Shown: positions 15,469-24,255, numbered from the stretch's first letter. The stretch: DNA of 47,381 nt from Actinoplanes cyaneus (GCF_016862095.1 NZ_BOMH01000083.1:1-47381); one strand, 5' to 3'. Program-made: numbers and translations. Notes: a model not told the origin generated them from the letters alone.

Positions 15469-16293
15469 ATGTCCGATTCACGATTCCGCGAGCGCTGGGT
15501 GACGGTTGCCGGCGTACCCACGCACGATCTTCATGCCGGTGTATCCGCGCCTGATCTTCAGGTCGGCGTACCTGCGCATGGTCGTCATGCCGGTGATCCG
15601 GCCGGGCTGCCGATCGTGCTGGTCCACGGTCTCGCCGTGTCGCATCGTTACCTGATGCCGACCGCCCGCGTCCTTGCCGGCCGGCACCCGGTTCTGGTGC
15701 CTGACCTGCCGGGCTTCGGAAGATCCGGAAAACCGCGGCCGGCGTACGACGTGAGCCGCCACGCCGAGCACCTCGCCGCGTGGCTGGACGCTCTGGGCCT
15801 GCCGCGGGTGTGCGTGGCCGGGCACTCGTTCGGCGCCGAGGTGGTCGCGCGTCTCGCGGTGCTGCGCCCGGATCTGGTCGCGGCGATCGTGCTGGCGAGC
15901 CCGACCACCGATCCGGCCGCCCGTTCGCGCCGGGCGCTGATCGGGCGCTGGGCGCTGGATCTGCTGGTGGAGCAGCCATGGCAGGCGCCGGTGCTCGCCC
16001 GGGACGTGGCCGACGCGAAACCGTGGCGGGTGCTGGCGACGGTCGGTCATTCGGTGCGCAACGCGATCGAGAGCGACCTGCTGCGGCTGCCGGTCCCGCC
16101 GCTGGTGCTGGGCGGTTCGCTCGATCCGGTGGCGCCCGCACGGTGGCGCGCCGAGGTGGCGGCGATGACCGGTGGGGTGTCGGTGACGGTGCCGCAGGCC
16201 GCGCACAACGTCATGACGACGTCGGGCCGCCGGTCGGCCGCCGCCATCACGGCCTATCTGCGCGACCTCGTCGCTTCCGGCATGCCTGGTTGA
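15469..16293 (+). CDS. Alpha/beta hydrolase
   Basis: This 274-residue alpha/beta hydrolase fold protein has the oxyanion HG motif in VLVHGLAVSHRY, nucleophile Ser120 in AGHSFGAEV, acid Asp219 in GGSLDPVAP and His246 in QAAHNVMT. The order and spacing fit the haloalkane dehalogenase/MhpC-like esterase group; the substrate is unknown. Between the first strand and the HG motif lie three 9-residue tandem units made by a 27-bp DNA repeat, absent from ordinary family members. ATG 15469 has no clear ribosome site; a GTG at 15436 is in frame. Confidence 0.85.
   Translation: MSDSRFRERWVTVAGVPTHDLHAGVSAPDLQVGVPAHGRHAGDPAGLPIVLVHGLAVSHRYLMPTARVLAGRHPVLVPDLPGFGRSGKPRPAYDVSRHAEHLAAWLDALGLPRVCVAGHSFGAEVVARLAVLRPDLVAAIVLASPTTDPAARSRRALIGRWALDLLVEQPWQAPVLARDVADAKPWRVLATVGHSVRNAIESDLLRLPVPPLVLGGSLDPVAPARWRAEVAAMTGGVSVTVPQAAHNVMTTSGRRSAAAITAYLRDLVASGMPG
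15526..15606 (+). repeat. 27-bp in-frame tandem repeat in the hydrolase gene (3 copies)
   Basis: GATCTTCA at 15526, GATCTTCA at 15553 and GGTCGTCA at 15580 begin units exactly 27 bp apart, coding for DLHAGVSAP, DLQVGVPAH and GRHAGDPAG. Confidence 0.85.
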
Positions 16294-16466
16294 GCACGAG
16301 GCCGGGTCCACGGCGCGCGCCCGGCATGGTTCTGCGCCGGGCCGGACCGGAGTGAAGTGCCCGGTGATGCCACCGGACGGCGGGTGGCGAACTGGTGTGC
16401 GCCGTCCGCGCGGGTTCCGGCGATCTCGCTGTCTTGTTGCCAGAAGTTTGCAATAGGGTGAGGTCC

Positions 16467-17153
16467 ATGGTGGATGGTGACGCCGGCGTGCCTCGTGAGC
16501 TGCTGGACGCGTGGGTCGAGGCGTGGGCGATCTCGCGTGGCGCGCCGGCGCCCGTCGCGGTGCCGGGCGGCTGGTGGATCCAGGTGGGGCTGCCCGGCCA
16601 TCGTCTGCGGTATGTCCTGCGGGAGCCCGATCACGAGCTGCTCGTCCACCTCGGTGAGGAGCAGGGTTCGCCCGGCGCCTGGATCAAGATGACCGGCGAT
16701 CCGGCCCGTCTGCACGCCGCGCTCCCCGCGCCGTGGGAGCCTGCGGAGACCGGGCATCTCATGACGATCGAGCTCCGGTCGATGCCTGTCCCGCCGGCTC
16801 CGGCGTCCGTCACCTCGCCTGCGGTGCCGGCGGGCTACACGCTGCGACTTGGGGATTCTTCCGCCGAGGTTCTCGACGCCGGCGGACGGACGGCCGCCTC
16901 CGCGAAACTCGTCACCGTCGGCACCGTCGCGATGATCGATCAGGTCGAGACGGTGCCCGCGCACCGCAGGCGTGGGCTGGGCAGCGTCGTCATGCGCGCG
17001 CTCGCCGAGCATGCCCGGAGCCTCGGCGCGGAGACCGGTGTCCTGGTCGCCACCGATCAAGGCAGGCACCTTTACCGGAGCTTGGGCTGGACCGTCCGCG
17101 CACCGTTCCCGGCGGCCCGGGTGCCCGAACCCGCTGACGAGGGATCGGCATGA
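16467..17153 (+). CDS. GNAT-family N-acetyltransferase
   Basis: This 228-residue protein has a C-terminal GNAT domain (about 110-215). VETVPAHRRRGLGSVVMRAL is the acetyl-CoA pyrophosphate loop (Q/RxxGxG/A type), and LYRSLGW is the last conserved segment. The N-terminal ~100 residues are not recognised. Such enzymes acetylate amines on small molecules or proteins; the acceptor is unknown. ATG 16467 lies 7 bases after TAGGGT (16454-16459), so a leaderless transcript is likely; the frame is open to 16395. Confidence 0.85.
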   Translation: MVDGDAGVPRELLDAWVEAWAISRGAPAPVAVPGGWWIQVGLPGHRLRYVLREPDHELLVHLGEEQGSPGAWIKMTGDPARLHAALPAPWEPAETGHLMTIELRSMPVPPAPASVTSPAVPAGYTLRLGDSSAEVLDAGGRTAASAKLVTVGTVAMIDQVETVPAHRRRGLGSVVMRALAEHARSLGAETGVLVATDQGRHLYRSLGWTVRAPFPAARVPEPADEGSA

Positions 17154-17210
17154 CGGAATCGGCTACCCGATCGCGCAAGTCCGGAGATCGCCACGTCGTG
17201 GTCGGGCGGC

Positions 17211-17257
17211 ATGACAAAGGCCCTCACCCGCTGATCGCGCGGTGGGGCCTTTGTCAT
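17211..17257. terminator. Bidirectional terminator between GNAT and histidine kinase genes
   Basis: Arms ATGACAAAGGCCC (17211-17223) and GGGCCTTTGTCAT (17245-17257) are perfectly complementary over 13 bp, with further pairing inside. It sits between convergent genes. The following ~190 bases to 17447 contain no supported gene. Confidence 0.85.
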
Positions 17258-17447
17258 TTCACGTCCGGGCACGGGGATCGCTGCCTCACGAACCCGGGCG
17301 GTGCTGTACTCCAAGTCTTTCCCAGGTGGTCCGGAATCCAATCCTGAGTGACTCGAATGAGTCGCCGATCGGCATGTCGTGCGGGAATGAGCCACGTGGA
17401 CGGTTCGTGGGGAACGGCGGGCCGCGGGCGGACTTGGCGCTCGACGG

Positions 17448-18848
17448 TCAGGGAGAGTGCGGGCCGGGAGGGTCGCGGTGCTCGGGGGTGGGTGTGCCGG
17501 GGCGCCCGGCAGGGAGGCGGACCGTGACGACGGCGCCGCCCAGGGGTGGGCCGTTGCGCAGCTCGACGGTGCCGTCGTGGCCGGTGACGATCGCGCGGAC
17601 GATGGACAGGCCCAGGCCGGCGCCGCCGGTTGCGGAGCGGGCCGCGTCGCCGCGGACGAAACGTTCGAAGGCCGAGTCGAGCAGGCCCGGCGGGAAGCCC
17701 GGGCCGTTGTCGGCCCATTCCAGCCGGGCCTGGTTCCGGTCGGTGGTGACGGTGACCCGGGCCGTGGTGGCGCCGGCTGCCGCGCTGTTGGCGGCGAGGT
17801 TGCCGAGGACCTGGCGCAGGCGGCCGGGGTCGGCGTCGACGGGCGCCGGATCGCCGTACGCCTCGATGGTCAAGCTTGTGATCCTGGAGAGGGTCGACGC
17901 CTCGGACTGGGCGAGATCGGTCAGGTCGACCGGGGTGCGTAGGACGACGAGGGTGCCGGCGCGCTCGCGGGCGAGCAGCAGCAGGTCCTCGGCGAGCCGG
18001 CCGAGGCGGACGACCTGTCCCTGCGCGGCGATCAGTGACTCGCGGACCTCGGCGGGGTCGTCGGCGGCGGCGAGGGCCAGGTCGATCTCGCCGCGCAGCA
18101 CCGCGATGGGGGTGCGCAGTTCGTGGCTGGCGTCGTCGACGAACGCGCGTTCCCGCTGGAAGGCCACCGACAGCCGGGAGAGCATGCCGTTGAGTGTCGC
18201 GGCGAGCCGGGCGAATTCGTCGTCGCCGGGCACCTCGGGCAGCCGCCGGTCCGGGTCGAGGGTGGAGATCGCCGCGGCCTGCCGGGTCAGCTCGCCGACC
18301 GGGCGCAGGGCCGCCCGCAGCAGCTGCCGGCCGAGTGCCGCGAGCGCGATGATCAGCAGTGGGGTGGCGATCGCGAGGACGATCAGCTGACGGGAGCCGG
18401 CCCGATCGATCGCGGACAGGGGCAGTGCCACGGTCAGCACCTGGCCGGAGTCGCCGACGGGTCGCGACAGCAGCCGCAGCGGCATCGGCCCGCCGGTGTC
18501 GCGCGGTGGCAGTGTGCCGTCGCCGAAGGTGGTCCGGTGCACGGCGCGGACCTGGGTGGGGGTCAGCAGCACCCGGCCGCGGATCGCGGCGGCGGTCGCG
18601 ATCGGGGTGCCGTCGGGGCCGTAGAGCTGGGCCATCGGGTCGCCGTGCACGGCGCCGAGGTCGTGGGTCCGCACGGCGGCGACCAGGTCGTCGCTGCGTG
18701 CTGCCAGGTCCTGGTCGACGGCGGCGTCGAGCTGGTGGTCGAGCACCAGGTAGAGCAGCGACAACGCGAGCAGCACCACCATCGAGGTGCCGACGCCGAA
18801 GACGAGCGCCAGCCGGGCACGCAGCGAGGCCGGGATCAGTCTGCGCAC
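17448..18848 (-). CDS. Two-component sensor histidine kinase
   Basis: This 466-residue membrane kinase has a first helix (LALVFGVGTSMVVLLALSLL), an extracytoplasmic sensor of ~110 residues, a second helix (LIVLAIATPLLIIALAAL), HAMP, HisKA with phospho-acceptor His242 in DDASHELRTPIAV, and HATPase with N-box, DNGPGF and GGAGLGLSIVRAIV. It is of the OmpR-partner class. The GTG at 18848 has GGAGGTG close upstream. It is divergent from its likely response regulator, which is unusual, since such pairs normally sit in one operon. A direct repeat of CTCA with 11-bp period lies 14-30 bases upstream of its start. Confidence 0.92.
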   Translation of the reverse strand: MRRLIPASLRARLALVFGVGTSMVVLLALSLLYLVLDHQLDAAVDQDLAARSDDLVAAVRTHDLGAVHGDPMAQLYGPDGTPIATAAAIRGRVLLTPTQVRAVHRTTFGDGTLPPRDTGGPMPLRLLSRPVGDSGQVLTVALPLSAIDRAGSRQLIVLAIATPLLIIALAALGRQLLRAALRPVGELTRQAAAISTLDPDRRLPEVPGDDEFARLAATLNGMLSRLSVAFQRERAFVDDASHELRTPIAVLRGEIDLALAAADDPAEVRESLIAAQGQVVRLGRLAEDLLLLARERAGTLVVLRTPVDLTDLAQSEASTLSRITSLTIEAYGDPAPVDADPGRLRQVLGNLAANSAAAGATTARVTVTTDRNQARLEWADNGPGFPPGLLDSAFERFVRGDAARSATGGAGLGLSIVRAIVTGHDGTVELRNGPPLGGAVVTVRLPAGRPGTPTPEHRDPPGPHSP

Positions 18849-18861
18849 GTCACCTCCATGG

Positions 18862-18878
18862 TCCTCACCGTTGTCTCA
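18862..18878. promoter_or_regulatory. Candidate response-regulator box upstream of the kinase gene
   Basis: TCCTCACCGTTGTCTCA contains CTCA at 18864 and 18875, exactly 11 bp apart. It resembles the TTCTCA direct repeats at 21776 and 21787. OmpR-family regulators bind direct repeats with this spacing; the assignment is inference. Confidence 0.4.
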
Positions 18879-18983
18879 TCATGCCCGGCGCAGGATCGGG
18901 GGATGACCGGGAGTGATCGTGACGTGGCCCGCATCGGTGTTCCGGCGGGGGGTGCGGGCTTCGCGCGACCCTATGCTGGCGTG

Positions 18984-19658
18984 GTGAGGGTGCTGGTGGT
19001 CGAGGACGATCCGGCCATGGCCGCCATGGTGGGTCGTGGCCTGCGCCGGGCGGGGTATGCGGTGGATGTCGTCGCGACCGGCGCCGACGCGGTGTGGACG
19101 ATCGTCGAGACCGATTTCGACGTCGTCATCCTGGATGCGATGATTCCCGCTCCGGACGGGTTCGAGGTGTGCCGGCAGGTGCGGGAGAGGGACCGCTGGG
19201 TGCCGGTGCTGATGCTCACCGCCCGTGACGGCGTCCACGACAAGGTGCGTGGTCTCGACGCCGGCGCCGACGACTACCTGACCAAGCCGTTCGCCTTCGA
19301 CGAGTTGCTGGCGCGGGTGCGGGCGCTGACCCGCCGGGAGCCGGCGCAGCGTCCGGCGGTGTTGCGGGTCGGTGACCTCACCCTCGACCCGGCGAGTCGC
19401 TCGGTGCGGCGCGGCGCCACGCCGATCCCGCTGTCGGCGAAGGAGTTCGCGCTGCTGCAGGAGCTGATGCGGCGGGCCGGCGAGACCCTGACGCGGACGT
19501 ATCTGATCGAGCACGTCTGGGATTTCGCGTACGACGGCGGGTCGAACGTGGTCGACGTCTATGTGCGGTATCTGCGGGACAAGGTGGATCGGCCGTTCGA
19601 CCGGGACACGATCCGCACCATCCGCGGCGCCGGTTACCGGCTCGACCCGCAGGCCTGA
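18984..19658 (+). CDS. OmpR/PhoB-family response regulator
   Basis: This 224-residue protein has a receiver domain (MRVLVVEDDPAM, acidic pocket E7-D8-D9, phospho-Asp51 in VVILDAMIP, Thr in MLTARD, Lys in LTKPF) and a winged-helix DNA-binding domain ending TIRGAGYRL. It is probably phosphorylated by the divergent kinase. GTG 18984 lies 6 bases after TATGCT (18972-18977), pointing to a leaderless transcript; GTG 18981 and longer forms are less likely. Confidence 0.93.
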   Translation: MRVLVVEDDPAMAAMVGRGLRRAGYAVDVVATGADAVWTIVETDFDVVILDAMIPAPDGFEVCRQVRERDRWVPVLMLTARDGVHDKVRGLDAGADDYLTKPFAFDELLARVRALTRREPAQRPAVLRVGDLTLDPASRSVRRGATPIPLSAKEFALLQELMRRAGETLTRTYLIEHVWDFAYDGGSNVVDVYVRYLRDKVDRPFDRDTIRTIRGAGYRLDPQA

Positions 19659-19756
19659 CACCGCCGGACGCCGCGACCGTGACTGTCCGTGAGCGCGCGG
19701 GGTGGTGTGGTTGTCGGTGGGCTGACGGCGTACGCGGGAGGTCATGGTCGTGGTCC

Positions 19757-20860
19757 TCAGACGCGCGGCGCGATGGCCAGCGACGAGGGTGACTGCGACT
19801 GATCAGCGGCGGCCGGGGGCGGGGTGGACGTGACCGGGCGGCCCAGCTGGGTCGAGAGCCAGTCGAACGCCGGCGCCTCCATGGCCTGCCAGGTCTGCAC
19901 GTTGTGGCCGCCGCCGGCGATGTAGGACGTGGTCACCGACAGCGGAGCGTGAGCGGCGCGGGCCAGCGCGCGGGTGTCGCGCAGCGGCTGGCCGTCGGCG
20001 CGGGCCGCTGCCAGGTAGAGGGCGACCGCGGGAACCGGCAGGTGTTTGAGCCGCCAGAGGTCGTTGTACACGGTGTTCTCGGTGCCGTTGCCGACGGTGA
20101 TGCCCGGTTCGGCGTAGCCGGACAGGCTGGCCCCGGCCGTGTACTGCCCGGGGTGACGCAGCGTGAGGTCGGTGGCGCAGTAGCCGCCCGCGGAGTAGCC
20201 GATCAGGCCCCACCCGGCGGCGTCGGCACGCACCGGGAACCGCGCCCGGATCGCTGCCGGGACGTCTCTGGTCAGGTAGGTCTCGGTCTGGGCGCCCCCG
20301 GTGAGGTTCGTGCATTCGGTGTCGAGCAGCGGGTCGGGCGTCTGGTAGGGGAACAGCACGATGGTCGGCGCCATCCGCCCGGCCTTGATCTCCTGGTCCA
20401 GGACCTTGAGGACGTGCAGGCCCTTGAGCCAGTGCGTCGGCGAGCCGGGATAGCCGTGCAGCGCCTCGACGACCGGGTATCGGATGCCGGCGTCGTCGCG
20501 GTATCCCGGCGGCAGGTAGACGTAGACCGGCAGGGTCAGACCGCTGGCCGGTCCGGCGACGCTGATCGTGATGATCTGCCCGTTCCTGCTGCCGCGGACC
20601 GGCGAGGCGGTCGTGACCGGCGTGTCGGCGTCCGCGTTCGCGCCGGTCAGGCTCGACCAGGTGGGGTAGACCTCGACCTGCCGGTTCACCCAGAGCAGAC
20701 CCGACGCGGCGGCGCTGACCAGGCAGAGCACCGCGGTCGCGGTGCGGAAGGAAACCTTCCACCAGGTGCGGCCCCGGCCCCAGCCGGCGCTGAGCGCCAC
20801 GGCGGAGAGCACCGCCACGGCGACCGCCGTGACTTCAGTGCCCAGGCTGTCCAGGGACAT
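19757..20860 (-). CDS. Membrane-anchored alpha/beta hydrolase, antigen-85/esterase D-like
   Basis: This 367-residue protein has two N-terminal helices (VAVAVLSAVALSAG; ATAVLCLVSAAASGLLWV) and an external esterase domain with LPVYVYLPPGYRDD, HGYPGSPTHW, nucleophile Ser in LIGYSAGGYCA and His in GGGHNVQTW. This is the Esterase/Antigen 85 family, which includes mycolyl and other cell-envelope acyltransferases; here plain esterase activity is as likely. The C-terminus is Pro/Ser rich. ATG 20860 has GGAGGA close upstream. The preceding membrane protein gene overlaps it, so they are co-transcribed. Confidence 0.85.
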   Translation of the reverse strand: MSLDSLGTEVTAVAVAVLSAVALSAGWGRGRTWWKVSFRTATAVLCLVSAAASGLLWVNRQVEVYPTWSSLTGANADADTPVTTASPVRGSRNGQIITISVAGPASGLTLPVYVYLPPGYRDDAGIRYPVVEALHGYPGSPTHWLKGLHVLKVLDQEIKAGRMAPTIVLFPYQTPDPLLDTECTNLTGGAQTETYLTRDVPAAIRARFPVRADAAGWGLIGYSAGGYCATDLTLRHPGQYTAGASLSGYAEPGITVGNGTENTVYNDLWRLKHLPVPAVALYLAAARADGQPLRDTRALARAAHAPLSVTTSYIAGGGHNVQTWQAMEAPAFDWLSTQLGRPVTSTPPPAAADQSQSPSSLAIAPRV

Positions 20861-21731
20861 TCGTTCCTCCGGTACGGGGCGGGGCCGGCACCGGCGCGGA
20901 GGCGCCGGGCACGGGACGGTGGTGGTGTTTCGGCGGTGGGACGGGCAGGGAGGTGACGGATGGCGTCGACGCGGCCAGCGGCGGCGGGGTCTGCTGACAG
21001 GCCCAGAGCAGCGCGGCACCGAGATCGCCGCGGTGGGTGGCGAGAAGTTGCGGGCCTGCTGCGACGGCGGTGTAGCGGCCCGGTGCCGCGGCGGCGACCC
21101 GGCGGGCGAGTGCGGCGAGCGCCGGGCCCGGGATCAGCGCCCACCGTTGCCCGGTCACCCGCAGGTCGTGGGTGAGCGCCGCGGGCAGTGCGTGGGCCAG
21201 GTCGTTCACGCCGGTGGACGCGGTGGTGCGGGCGAACACGACGACCGCGCCGCCGTCGGCCGAGGCGTCGCGGGCCGCCGCGGTCTGCACCGCCGGCGTC
21301 CACCCCGTGGTGCCGTCGTCGACGACGACCAGCGCCGAGTACCGCCAGCCTGGATGATCCAGATAGCCGGCCGGCACCACGACGGTCGGCGCCGCGCCCA
21401 GATGCCAGCCGGTCCACCCGTCGGGCTGCCAGGTGAACGCCGGCCCGTGCGCCCGCAGCCATCCGTCGAGCCGGCCGGGCGTGATCGCGTACGTCGTCCC
21501 GCCGGTCTGCGCCGACGACGACAGCGCCGCCCAGCTCGGGTAGAACTGCTCCGACCGGTTGACGACCAGCCCCACGGTGAGCAGCAACAACGTCTCGGTC
21601 AGCAGGACGCCGCCGGAGCGCAGGACGATCCGCAGGCGTCCGCCGCGCCGCCAGGTCACGACGGTGAGGGCCGCGGTCGCCACGGTGACCAGGACCGCCA
21701 CGACGATCAGCGGAATGCCGGTGAGGCTCAT
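20835..21731 (-). CDS. Membrane protein with extracellular esterase-like domain
   Basis: This 298-residue protein has two N-terminal helices (IPLIVVAVLVTVATAALTVV and a second ending TVGLVVNRSEQFYPSW) and an external domain with TVVVPAGYLDHPGWRY. The layout copies the next gene (two helices, then W-x-SL region, then alpha/beta start), but the GxSxG nucleophile motif is not seen, so it may be an inactive or divergent paralogue. The C-terminus is Pro/His rich. ATG 21731 lacks a ribosome site; ATG 21782 is in frame. It overlaps the next gene by 26 bases. Confidence 0.7.
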   Translation of the reverse strand: MSLTGIPLIVVAVLVTVATAALTVVTWRRGGRLRIVLRSGGVLLTETLLLLTVGLVVNRSEQFYPSWAALSSSAQTGGTTYAITPGRLDGWLRAHGPAFTWQPDGWTGWHLGAAPTVVVPAGYLDHPGWRYSALVVVDDGTTGWTPAVQTAAARDASADGGAVVVFARTTASTGVNDLAHALPAALTHDLRVTGQRWALIPGPALAALARRVAAAAPGRYTAVAAGPQLLATHRGDLGAALLWACQQTPPPLAASTPSVTSLPVPPPKHHHRPVPGASAPVPAPPRTGGTNVPGQPGH

Positions 21732-21755
21732 GGGAGCAGAGTGCCGCGGCGACGA

Positions 21756-21792
21756 TGAGAGATCAGTGAGAGCGGTTCTCATCGTGTTCTCA
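21756..21792. promoter_or_regulatory. Symmetric pair of 11-bp direct repeats between divergent envelope genes
   Basis: TGAGA occurs at 21756 and 21767, and its complement TTCTCA at 21776 and 21787. Each pair has an 11-bp period, and the two pairs mirror each other. The plus-strand pair ends 12 bases before the -10 TAGCCT (21805-21810), the place for an OmpR-type activator. It is probably a site for the neighbouring response regulator. Confidence 0.55.
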
Positions 21793-21816
21793 CGGGCGGC
21801 GGCCTAGCCTGCGCCC

Positions 21817-23535
21817 ATGACCGCAGCCTGGAATTGCCGGCCGCCGCTGTCCCGGGCGGCGATCGCTCGCCTGGTGCAACTGACCGGCCTGTTCGACGTC
21901 GTGACGGCGCTGTTCCCGGAGCAGCGCGCGCGGATGGCGACACTGTCGCAGTTCATGCCGGCCGCCGGGATCCTCTCCGCGCACGCCGCCACCGCGGCCG
22001 CCGGGGTGCTGCTGGTCTACCTGGGCAACGGGCTGCGCCGCGGCAAGCACCGGGCCTGGCAGCTCGCGGTGGTGCTGGCCGGCGCGGCGGTGCTGCTGCA
22101 CGTCCTCAAGGGGCTCGACTTCGCCGCGGCCGCGGTCTCCGCCGCGCTGCTGGTGATGCTCGTCGCGGTCCGCGGAAGGTTTCTTGCGGTGCCCGATCCG
22201 CGCAGCCGGTGGCGGGCGGTGACCGCGTTCACCGGTTTCGCCGCCACCGGGTTCGTGCTGGGCCTGGCCGAGATCGCGATCCGGGCCGATCACCTCGTCG
22301 GCGCGCCCGGCGTGACGCAGTGGGTGGAGCACGCCGCGCTCGGCCTGATCGGGGTGACCGGGCCGGTGCGCTTCGTCCGGCCGTGGGCGGCGGACACGGT
22401 CAGCCTCACCACCGGCACGTTCGGGCTGCTCGCGGTGATCGCGGCTGCGGTCCTGCTGCTGCAGACCGCCGAGCGGCGCCCGGCCCGCACCGAGGCCGAC
22501 GACGAGCGGCTTCGCGACCTGCTGCGACGGTACGGCGGCAAGGACTCGCTGGGTTACTTCGCGTTGCGCGAGGACAAGGCGTTGCTGTGGGCGCCGTCCG
22601 GGAAGGCCGCCGTGGCGTACCGGGTGGTGCGCGGCGTGAGCCTGGCCGCCGGTGACCCGATCGGGGTGGAGGCGGCCTGGCCGGAGGCGATCGCGGTGTG
22701 GCTGGCCGACTGCGCGGCGCACGGCTGGACCCCGGCGGTGCTCGGCTGCGGGCGTGCCGGGGGGACCGCGTACCGGCGGCACGGCCTCGACGTGATCGAG
22801 CTCGGCGACGAGGCGGTCATCGACGTCGGCGCGTTCACCCTGGACGGGCGGCCGATGCGTACGGTGCGGCAGGCCGTGAACCGGATGCGCCGGGCCGGCT
22901 ACACCTGCACGGTGGTGCGGCAGAGTGATCTGCCGCCGCAGGAGCTGGCGGCGGTGGTGCGCGCCGCCGAGCTGTTCCGTGACGGCAAGGTGGAGCGCGG
23001 GTTCTCGATGGCGCTGTCCCGGCTCGGTGACCCGCGTGACGGTGATTGTCTGCTGGTGCTCGCCCGTGACGGTGAGAAGAACCTTCGCGGGGTGCTGCAG
23101 TTCGTGCCGTGGGGCGCCGACGGGCTCTCCCTGGACCTGATGCGCGGTGACCGCAGCGCCGACAACGGCCTGACCGAGTTGATGGTGGTCACCGCGATCG
23201 AGGCGGGGCCGGGGCTGGGGGTACGCCGGGTGTCGCTGAACTTCGCGGTGCTGCGGTCGGTCTTCGCCCGTGCCGAGGAGCTCGGCGCCGGTCCGGTGCT
23301 GCGGGTGTGGCACCGGCTGTTGCGGCTGCTGTCCGGGCTGTGGCAGATCGAGTCGCTGTACCGGGCGAACGCCAAGTATCTGCCGACCTGGCAGCCGCGG
23401 TACCTGTGCTTCCCTACCGCGCGGGACCTGCCGCGGATCGCCGTCGCGGCGCTGACCGCCGAAGCTTTCCTGCCGGCGGGGCGGTCGTCGGCGCCGGTGC
23501 CGGCGGCCGGCCGGGTCACGGCCGTGGCTGTCTGA
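21817..23535 (+). CDS. Phosphatidylglycerol lysyltransferase-like protein (DUF2156, MprF/LysX C-domain)
   Basis: This 572-residue protein has about six N-terminal membrane helices (to ~220) and a cytoplasmic DUF2156 double-GNAT domain (~230-530) with LGYFALREDKALLWAP, VRGVSLAAGDPIG, RQAVNRMRRAGY and a final WQPRYLCFP. MprF/LysX proteins move lysine or alanine from tRNA to phosphatidylglycerol and so lower the negative charge of the membrane, giving resistance to cationic peptides. Here the lysyl-tRNA synthetase domain of mycobacterial LysX is absent. ATG 21817 is 6 bases after TAGCCT, so probably leaderless. The SGNH gene starts 3 bases after the stop. Confidence 0.85.
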   Translation: MTAAWNCRPPLSRAAIARLVQLTGLFDVVTALFPEQRARMATLSQFMPAAGILSAHAATAAAGVLLVYLGNGLRRGKHRAWQLAVVLAGAAVLLHVLKGLDFAAAAVSAALLVMLVAVRGRFLAVPDPRSRWRAVTAFTGFAATGFVLGLAEIAIRADHLVGAPGVTQWVEHAALGLIGVTGPVRFVRPWAADTVSLTTGTFGLLAVIAAAVLLLQTAERRPARTEADDERLRDLLRRYGGKDSLGYFALREDKALLWAPSGKAAVAYRVVRGVSLAAGDPIGVEAAWPEAIAVWLADCAAHGWTPAVLGCGRAGGTAYRRHGLDVIELGDEAVIDVGAFTLDGRPMRTVRQAVNRMRRAGYTCTVVRQSDLPPQELAAVVRAAELFRDGKVERGFSMALSRLGDPRDGDCLLVLARDGEKNLRGVLQFVPWGADGLSLDLMRGDRSADNGLTELMVVTAIEAGPGLGVRRVSLNFAVLRSVFARAEELGAGPVLRVWHRLLRLLSGLWQIESLYRANAKYLPTWQPRYLCFPTARDLPRIAVAALTAEAFLPAGRSSAPVPAAGRVTAVAV

Positions 23536-23538
23536 GGC

Positions 23539-24255
23539 GTGACGGTCGCACGGGTGGCCCGGGTCGTGGCGGTGGTGTGCCTGACCGGGCTGGTGACCCC
23601 GATGCCGTTCCCGTCGCCGGTGTCACCGGTGCCGACGGTGGTGACCCTGGGCGATTCGGTTCCGGCGGGCACCGCGTGCGGGTGCGAGCCGTTTCCGCGG
23701 CTGTACGCGCGGATGCTGTCACCGGAGGCGCGATCGGTGAACCTGGCGCAGCCCGGTTACACCGCTGTGGACGTACAGAATCAGGTTGCCGGTGGTGGTG
23801 AGGTCCGGGCCGACCTCGGTGCGGCTTCGGTGGTGATCGTGATGGCCGGTGCCAACGACATGGCGCAGGTCTTCGGCGACGGCGGGGCGTATCCGGCCGC
23901 CGCCGACCGGGTGCGTGCCGCGGTGACCGGGATCGTGACCGCGGTGCGGCGGGAACGTCGTACGCCGGTGAAGATTTTCGTCGTGGGCTACTGGAACGTG
24001 GTCAAGGACGGGGCGGCCGGGCGGGCCGCCTACGGTAGCGACGGGCTGCGCGCGGCGGAGGTCGCCACCGGGTACGGCAACGAGGCGCTGCGCGCGGCGG
24101 CCGGGCAGACCGGCGCGATCTATGTGCCCACCGAGCCGGTGTTCAAGGGCGCCGACCGGTCCCGGGATCCGACGGCGCTGCTCGCCGGGGACGGTGACCA
24201 CCCGGACGCGGCCGGGCACGAGGCGATCGCGGCGGCGATCCGCGCCGCGGGCTGA
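23539..24255 (+). CDS. Secreted SGNH/GDSL hydrolase
   Basis: This 238-residue protein has a signal peptide (RVARVVAVVCLTGLV), block I VVTLGDSVPAGTACGC, the Asn block VMAGANDMA, and block V GDGDHPDAAGHEAI with catalytic Asp-His. It is of the SGNH_hydro type acting outside the cell as lipase or esterase; the substrate is unknown. The three-base gap from the lysyltransferase-like gene implies one operon, which suggests a role in the lipid or envelope chemistry of that gene. Confidence 0.88.
   Translation: MTVARVARVVAVVCLTGLVTPMPFPSPVSPVPTVVTLGDSVPAGTACGCEPFPRLYARMLSPEARSVNLAQPGYTAVDVQNQVAGGGEVRADLGAASVVIVMAGANDMAQVFGDGGAYPAAADRVRAAVTGIVTAVRRERRTPVKIFVVGYWNVVKDGAAGRAAYGSDGLRAAEVATGYGNEALRAAAGQTGAIYVPTEPVFKGADRSRDPTALLAGDGDHPDAAGHEAIAAAIRAAG

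Noticed and set aside
17154..17210. tRNA gene in the gap after the GNAT gene
   Set aside because: The stretch is too short and lacks T-arm and acceptor pairing; the visible hairpin is a terminator.
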